A DNA stretch of 64,000 bases from Calliphora vicina. Its lineage: Eukaryota; Arthropoda; Insecta; Diptera; Calliphoridae. Made by a program: the position numbers and the translations under genes. The notes below the pieces were generated by a model. It ran no database searches, was not told the DNA's origin, and worked only from the letters and a program-made list of their open reading frames with translations. Below are positions 58,294-64,000 of this stretch, one piece after another. Each line of letters begins with the position of its first letter. The first letter of the stretch is position 1. The DNA is taken from NCBI RefSeq assembly GCF_958450345.1, contig NC_088782.1, positions 65,872,501-65,936,500 of the forward strand, read 5' to 3'.

Positions 58294-58749
58294 ATTTCAT
58301 GTCAAGTGAACCAATTTTTGAAATCGATGTCTTCCGATCGGGATGACATTTGCACCAATGTTAGTTTTATTGGATAGTTATTCAGACACAATTTTTCAAC
58401 AAGATCGGTCGAGAACTGTCTAAGTTAGAGGGGGTCAAAATTTGACATTTTGGCCAAGAAGGTGTTTTTTCTTATCCATGTAACTTATACCTATTGTTCT
58501 TAGCAAAATGTGTCCCAAATAGTTTAAATAGCTAATTCTTCAATCTTTCGAAAAAAAATAAAAAATTTTAATTTTTTTTTTCTGAAATCAAAAACTTTTT
58601 TTGACTTTTTTTAAAATGGGTCCTGTTTTTGTTTTTCTTAAAATAAAGCTTAAATATTTTCCTTGAAGACCTATTTGGTCGCCTAGTGGGATGCGATTTT
58701 TTTATTTTTTTTTTGCAAAATCAAAAACTTTGTTGACTTGACATGAAAT
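58294..58749. mobile_element. MITE family B, about 456 bp
   Basis: The left end ATTTCATGTCAAGT is inverted exactly at the right end (ACTTGACATGAAAT). The left part matches, in inverse, the fragment at 27385-27503. AAAATCAAAAACTTT-type words recur inside. Noncoding. Confidence 0.65.
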
Positions 58750-59177
58750 GCCCCCTGTCAAGATAATCCAACTGGACACGAAGTACGACCAACAAATTGT
58801 ATCGCTTGATAATTTTCATTTCCCCATAATCATGTCAGTCTTAAAAGGGGACCTAAAAGAAGGAACAGCAATAAAATAATGGAAATATTCTTGATGTTAA
58901 GTATCAGCTTTGGCGATGGATACTTTGGCTTAACACTTGGTACAATTTTAAGATGAATGTTTAACATTTCGACATAATTAATAACCAATTACAATAAACA
59001 TCTTAAGACCACATAACGAGAAACTCTCTATGTAGTCAACGCTTCCTGGCACAATTCACAGTTTGTGGCTTACAATTTTTATATTACTGTTAAATTCTTT
59101 AAGAAGTTTTTTCAATTTGCAATTGTGGAAAAAAAAATCTAAAAGCATCGACATTTGTTTAACAAATATAGAAACGA
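58750..59177. other. Unannotated noncoding stretch
   Basis: Nothing recognised. Confidence 0.5.
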
Positions 59178-59720
59178 ATAGAGCTTGCAAAATCATTGGG
59201 AGCTACTCAAGCGTCAAATTTCAAAGCAGTAGGATTAATCCAAAAATCAGGGAAATTGGCTACCATACGAATTAAAGCCGAAATACCTTGAAAGACGATT
59301 TTGCTTGTCCGAAATTATGCTTGAACGCTATAAAAAAAATCATTTTTGAAGCGATTAATTACTTGCGATAAAAAATGGATCCACTACGATAACCCGAAGA
59401 GTAAGAGATCGTATCTGAAGCCCGGCCAACTAGCCGATTCGACACCAAATATCCATGACGCTAAGGAGAATTACTGTGTATTCAGTGGAACCAAAGGAGT
59501 AAGAAGTGTTTGGGAAGTTTTAGCTCTCCCGCTTTATAGTCCAGACCGTGCCCAATCCGACTATTATTTGTTTCGATCGATGCATAACTCCATCTCTGGG
59601 ATACGCTTCACTTTGGAACAGAGTATCCGATATTGGCTTGATTGATGAGCGCTTCTTTTGGCGCGGAATCCATATGTTGCCAGAAAAATGGGAAAAGATC
59701 AAAAATCCATTACAAACAAA
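59178..59720 (+). mobile_element. mariner (mauritiana-like) copy 9, truncated at both ends
   Basis: It starts inside the HTH (ELAKSLGATQAS region), then reads YERYKKNHF and CDKKWIHYDNPKSKRSYLKP (the first catalytic Asp is kept; the usual DEKW is DKKW). A deletion of about 200 bp joins this to VWEVLALPLYSPDRAQSDYY (third Asp kept) and FRSMHNSISGIRFTLEQSIR. It stops after MLPEKWEKI near 59715. No terminal repeats. Confidence 0.85.
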
Positions 59721-59959
59721 ACAAATTATTTAGCTTCATTCAAAGGGTTTTATTTTATTAGTATTCATTTATTAATTCATAAAATATTTTCTTCACTCAA
59801 ATTGCATTTGTCTTTAATCATTTTATTTTTTTTGTCTAACATTTCTCAGAGATCTGAAACTTTTCTGACAGGATTGTCCTGTGCACTTTTAAAACGATGG
59901 TCATTTGCTTTGCCTTATCTTTTAAACTTGTTTCTTCTCTATCATAAATTGATTTTTAA

Positions 59960-60075
59960 TCAAGCTTTCCTGATGCCTCAGACATTTGTGAGCCGATATT
60001 CTCGATTTTAAATAGCAACCGAACCGGGACTATATCAGATAGATTGATGTATGAATCATATATGTAAGTTATTGG
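59960..60075 (+). repeat. Dispersed repeat 2 fragment
   Basis: GCCTCAGACATTTGTGAGCC and TCTCGATTTTAAATAGCAAC match the central module of the copies at 26388 and 42226. Confidence 0.65.
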
Positions 60076-60309
60076 GTGGCTGAATGACTGAATGCTGGAT
60101 GTTCGTGGTCTGGCAAAGATCATGGGCACTCTAAGATACTGAACTACTATGGGCACTTACATAGTAATGTCGATTACTGCATTGCAAAACCTTTTTTCGA
60201 TAGGCATTTCCATATCAATATCCCGAATAGGGATTTATGCCAGCGCGGACTCTTACCCCCGGACGATGTCATAAGGCAGTAGGGTCGGTGATAGTTTCTT
60301 TATTGATAA

Positions 60310-61207
60310 CTATGGGATTAAATCCTACTTTAGGCTACCTAACTTTTGTATGGCTCTTCAGGTGGAAGTTACGGCCATTAAACGTGCATCCAACTGGCTG
60401 AGGTTTTATCGAATATCTGGTGATATCTGTATATTTACTGATAGCAAGGCTGCCGTTAACGGAATAGTGGGTGTCTTCACGGCATCTAGATTAACCGAGG
60501 AATGCCGGGTATCCCTTTATGAGATAGCGAGACATTCTAGGATAACGCTTATATGGGTCCCTGGTCACAATGGAAATCAGGATAATTGTATAGCAGACGA
60601 ACTTGCCAAAAGGGGCGCGATGATGAATGATGAGGAGATCGACCAGTTTTCTGGTATTTCCCTTGTTAAATGCAAGATGGCTATTCAGCGGACACTATAT
60701 GAATCTGCACAAAGCAGGTGGACCAATGAGTCTTCCTGTGTTATAACGAGGTCTACTTGGACCGTATATGATGCCAGCAGGACGAATCTACTTATGGAAT
60801 TTCGTCGTGAGCAAATAAGACTAATTGTCTCCTTCATTACAGGACACTGTATAATTGGGACACATGCTAGGAGATTGGGCCTACGGTGCAATGACTACTG
60901 TAGGAGCTGTCATAATGAGGAAGAGGATGAGACGGTGTCACACCTATTCTGCCAATGCCCGGCTCTGATAAACCTGAGGGAACGCATTATCGGAATACCA
61001 TTCATATCATGCTTAGAGGAGCTATCAAGGATGAGTCTTAGACGAATCTACTCTTTCATCAGAGAATCTGGTTGGTTTAGCCTGGAAACAACGGACATAT
61101 AATGAATGCACGGATGTTTGCCCCTTGGGTATCACAATGGGATCAGTTTTGAATGGACCCAAGTGAGCTGCTTGAAGAGTGGCTACCCATGGAACTTAAC
61201 CTAACCT
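60310..61207 (+). mobile_element. LINE tail with open RNase H frame
   Basis: This is the best-preserved LINE tail in the window. It holds the 250-codon frame at 60350-61102 and a 3' UTR containing TATCACAATGGGATCAG and ATGGACCCAAGTGAGCTGC, ending TTAACCTAACC near 61207. The 5' side before about 60310 could not be aligned to coding LINE sequence, so the copy is 5'-truncated as is usual for LINE insertions. Confidence 0.8.
60350..61102 (+). pseudogene. LINE ORF2 C-terminus: RNase H and zinc-binding region
   Basis: The frame gives 250 residues without a stop. Upstream of the ATG, the same frame (DNYGIKSYFRLPNFC) still looks like RNase H, so the ATG is internal and not a true start. Residues 1-100 hold RNase H: Glu6 (LQVEVTAI), Asp31 (IFTDSKAAV), then ITLIWVPGHNGNQDN and Asp83 (IADELAKRG). 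The first catalytic Asp block (TDGS) is missing through truncation. Near residues 165-210, ITGHCIIGTHARRLGL, NDYCRSCHNEEED and VSHLFCQCPALINLRERI form the Cys/His zinc region found at the C-terminus of I- and LOA-type LINEs. It ends RRIYSFIRESGWFSLETTDI. The long open frame suggests a fairly recent insertion. Confidence 0.85.
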
Positions 61208-61215
61208 ATTGGGTG

Positions 61216-61462
61216 CACAGAGAAAACAGATGCGTGATAGCAACCGAATTTGTTGCCAATCGAATGATTCTACCTTAGTAACCAAATTTTACAGTTGTGG
61301 TTACAATATTTTAGAAGGGGTAACAATTATTGTGTTGCTTCAACCAAAATTCTTCTTTATGAACTAACTTTCTGTTGATAGAACCGAAAAATTATATGTG
61401 TGCAACCGAATCATTCGATTGGCAACAAATTCGGTTGCTATCACGAATCTGTTTTCTCTGTG
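61216..61462. mobile_element. MITE with CACAGAGAAAACAG ends
   Basis: The element is 247 bp and begins CACAGAGAAAACAGATGCGT, continuing GATAGCAACCGAATTTGTTG, and ends with the inverse. TA follows the right end; the left flank is TG, a possible decayed TA. The tip is similar to the MITE at 44302 (CACAGAAAAAAC), but the inner arms differ. Confidence 0.75.
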
Positions 61463-61570
61463 TAGCTACGGAAAGTTGATGGATCTATCGACTCAGCTAT
61501 ATATAACGATCCAGAATATATATACATGTAGAAATTACAAACTGAATGACAAACTCATGGTGAATTGTAT
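61463..61570 (+). repeat. Dispersed repeat 2 fragment
   Basis: GATGGATCTATCGACTCAGC, GATCCAGAATATATATACAT and GTAGAAATTACAAACTGAAT match the 3' part of the copies at 26388 and 42226. Confidence 0.65.
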
Positions 61571-63829
61571 AAATTATAAGCCATTTTAGCACCAGATTTA
61601 AAGCTTTTCAACAACACAAAACAAACATTGTTCAAATTTTCTGCATAAACATTGAATTTCATTATTCATTTTGCAAAATTGGAAGAAAATTACTGGCATT
61701 AAATTGCCACAGTTTCGTTACCTAAAACCTTTAATATTTAATAAAATTTCCAAAAGCCAAAAACAACTAAAAACTCAAAATGAGAAATGAATGAATATGA
61801 GTGAGCAATTGCCGGTAGATAGACAACTACTTCATCAATATTTAAACAATCCATCATTTATTTTTGGACTAAACAAAAATGTCAAAATCTTGTTATCTCA
61901 GCAGATTTTTTTTCTTTTTAAACTACAACCACCAGCAACTCCATAACAAACTATTGGAACAAAGTTAAAAGAACAAAAAACTGTTTATTTTATGAAATTG
62001 TAAATGATGGAAGAAGAGGAGAGAAAAAAAACAAATTAACAACTTTGTGAAGGTCTAAATATGATTGACCATATAAACAACATGAATGTAGACAGACTCA
62101 CATAAAAACGATTTTGATTTATGGAATTTAACACCCAATAATAGATTGAATTTTTTTTTTCATTTTTTTCATTCAATATCCAATTTTCGAATTAAAGTAC
62201 ACATGAATTTAAAAGGTTTTTTTAAGGTGTTTTTAAAACTTGATAGATAAACTATGATTTAAAGACCACCAATGATGAAAAGAAATATTTAAAATAGTTG
62301 AGATTAACAGAAGGCAGGAGGAAAAAACAAATAATGACGTCATAAAAATTCACAGAGCGAATTTTAAATACAAAGCAAGTAGATCATAGTGGATCATAAC
62401 CTAGTTTTAGAGATCTAAGTCCTTCAGTTATTCTCATAAATAAACTTAGATTCGTCTTGGCCACTCTAGCACTTTTACTTCTTATAATATTTTTCATGCT
62501 TCTTTAAATTTCAATACAATTTAACCTTGTTTTTTTTTATAAAAAACTAATCAATCATTGTAAAAAATTTATAAATATTTTAGTTTTTTTTTTAATTCCA
62601 TTGTTTCTTTATTTGAAAAGTATAAAAAAACCTCCAAGAAACATTGAAAACTAACAAATCGCAAATCATCGAATTAATTACAAACGATCATAACGAATTT
62701 AATTGATCGACTTTTCGCTGAGATGGCGCCAAGCTAATTTCAAACATTTACTCTCTCACTCTTTCCAGCAAAGATTTTCTCAGACAGGAGCATTCAAAAT
62801 ATTACAAACATTGAACATGTTTGTAAGTCCATCCCTCCTAGACTGTGTCTGTGATGGGGGGAATGAGTATTAGTTTTGTTAAAATTTTCATTTTGTTGAT
62901 TATTGTGATGATCATTGCATGATTTAGTAAATTTTATTACGATTTTATTAGAAGAAAAAAAAACACTCATACAAATTTGAATTTAAATTAAAAAAAATAA
63001 AAAATAGTGAGATGGATGGATGGATGATGGGTTGGCTGACTGACTGACTGTGTGGATTGAGTTGGAGGTTGCGTGAGTTTGTTTAACTGTTTTTAATGTT
63101 TACAGTTTATGACTTACAACTATCTTATTATTATTATTAGTATTATTTTCATTATTATTCTTGTTATTTCCATTGTTATTATTTTCTTTATTTAATTTTT
63201 CCATTAAATACAAAATTGCTGACGAACATAGGTTTTAATTTAATTTTAATGTTTTTATTTTGTTTTTCTGTTTATTTTTTTAACCGCTTTTTTATTGCAA
63301 CTTATTATTTAATACAATATTTTTTGCTCACTCGTTGCTTCTTAAAGCAAATCGCAATCACAACTGATTATTTTGTTAAAGTTTTAATAAGTAAAAAAAA
63401 TTAAAAAGAAATTTGATATTTTTTATGAAGGTGGTGGGCATTACAAAATTGCAATTTTAAGAAGTATTTAATACAGTTTTCAAAACGATTAAGTCCGACT
63501 ATATAAATCCCCTATATTTAACAAGAAAGTTAAAAAAAAAAATTAAAAACTGGAAAGGAATCATTTCTTAGAGTTTATTAGTAACTTAGAGTCAACGCTT
63601 TAAATACAGCTATCCATCGCAAAATGATCTGAACTCTCCGATCGCGTAAGTCAGGTTTCGACATGTTCGACCTCATAATTAAAACTTAAGGAAACTATCT
63701 ATAGCTATTTGACAATTGAGGTATTAATATTCATTATGAAATCACTTATGTATAAAGTTCAGCATAATACGAACTTGGTTACATCCTAGTTGTTTTGAAT
63801 ATATTCGGTCTGCCATACATGGTTCTTAG
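61571..63829. other. Unannotated AT-rich noncoding stretch
   Basis: No gene or element recognised. A GATG/CTGA microsatellite lies at about 63012-63050. The plus frame at 63216-63404 is a low-complexity hydrophobic product of T-rich sequence. Confidence 0.5.
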
Positions 63830-64000
63830 GGTGGCCCTTAATAAACGAAAGTTGGATTTTGGCCATTCTCACCCCCCCAGTTTGGTGAACATTAGTAAAA
63901 AAATCATCCTGAAAAAATTTTAGGTAAATCGGTTGGGGTTAAGACGTGCCGCAAGCCCTCTGAAGTTTTGCGATGCATTTACAAGGGGAAAAAATGCATT
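63830..64000 (+). repeat. Possible dispersed-repeat start cut by the window end
   Basis: AGGGTGGCCCTTAATAAACG, then TTCTCACCCCCCCAGTTTGG, is much richer in GC than its surroundings and looks like the terminus of a repeated element. No second copy lies in the window, so this is only a suspicion. Confidence 0.3.

Overview
This is AT-rich, gene-poor nuclear DNA from an insect, most likely a calyptrate (muscoid) fly. The evidence is the mix of elements: mauritiana-like and DD41D (rosa-type) mariners, Tc1/Tc3-type transposons, LOA/I-type and R1-clade LINEs, animal Helitrons, and dispersed repeats ending in an 'ATACCCT...AGGGTAT' hairpin. Nothing bacterial or viral was seen. The only sequence that looks like a host gene is one 47-codon internal exon on the minus strand (40538-40678), with good splice sites on both sides. 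The window is therefore probably the inside of one or two very long introns, filled with transposon remains.

Layout. 1-17.6 kb: 5'-truncated LINE tails that keep RNase H and the C-terminal zinc-binding region (1-1700, 8525-9662, 9752-10105, 11700-12345, 14751-15306 and 15308-17570 minus), with mariners at 4636, 10788 and 16211. A palindromic Transib-type element (371-1275) splits the first LINE, and an R1-clade fragment (4851-6004) splits the first mariner. 19.8-32.3 kb: a mariner split by a second Transib-like element (20420-21638), two dispersed repeats, Helitron pieces, two DD41D mariners and a Tc3-like transposon. 32.3-35.9 kb: a three-level nest (dispersed repeat > Tc1 > Helitron). 37.6-50.6 kb: MITEs, four more mariners, a 122-bp higher-order array rich in TATCGATA beside the host exon, a Jockey-type reverse transcriptase fragment split by a MITE, and a 2-kb foldback element. 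51.5-51.9 kb: a tRNA-derived SINE-like piece inside an inverted repeat. 53.9-57.6 kb: a complete-looking nonautonomous Helitron with a large internal tandem array. 58.3-64 kb: MITEs, a mariner remnant, and a LINE tail with a 250-codon open RNase H frame.

Almost all element proteins are broken by stops, frameshifts or deletions. The most open frames are the Tc1 transposase N-half (33160), the DD41D transposase (28903-29607, one stop) and the RNase H tail (60350-61102). Nested insertions give a relative order of events. In several cases (Transib into LINE, Transib-like into mariner, Tc1 into dispersed repeat) a related copy elsewhere in the window shows the unoccupied site. The best candidates for something new are the two Transib-type elements with CACAGTG/CACAATG ends and exact 5-bp target duplications, and the mariner group whose third catalytic Asp is Glu. 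All family names come from motif recognition by eye; no database search was run.
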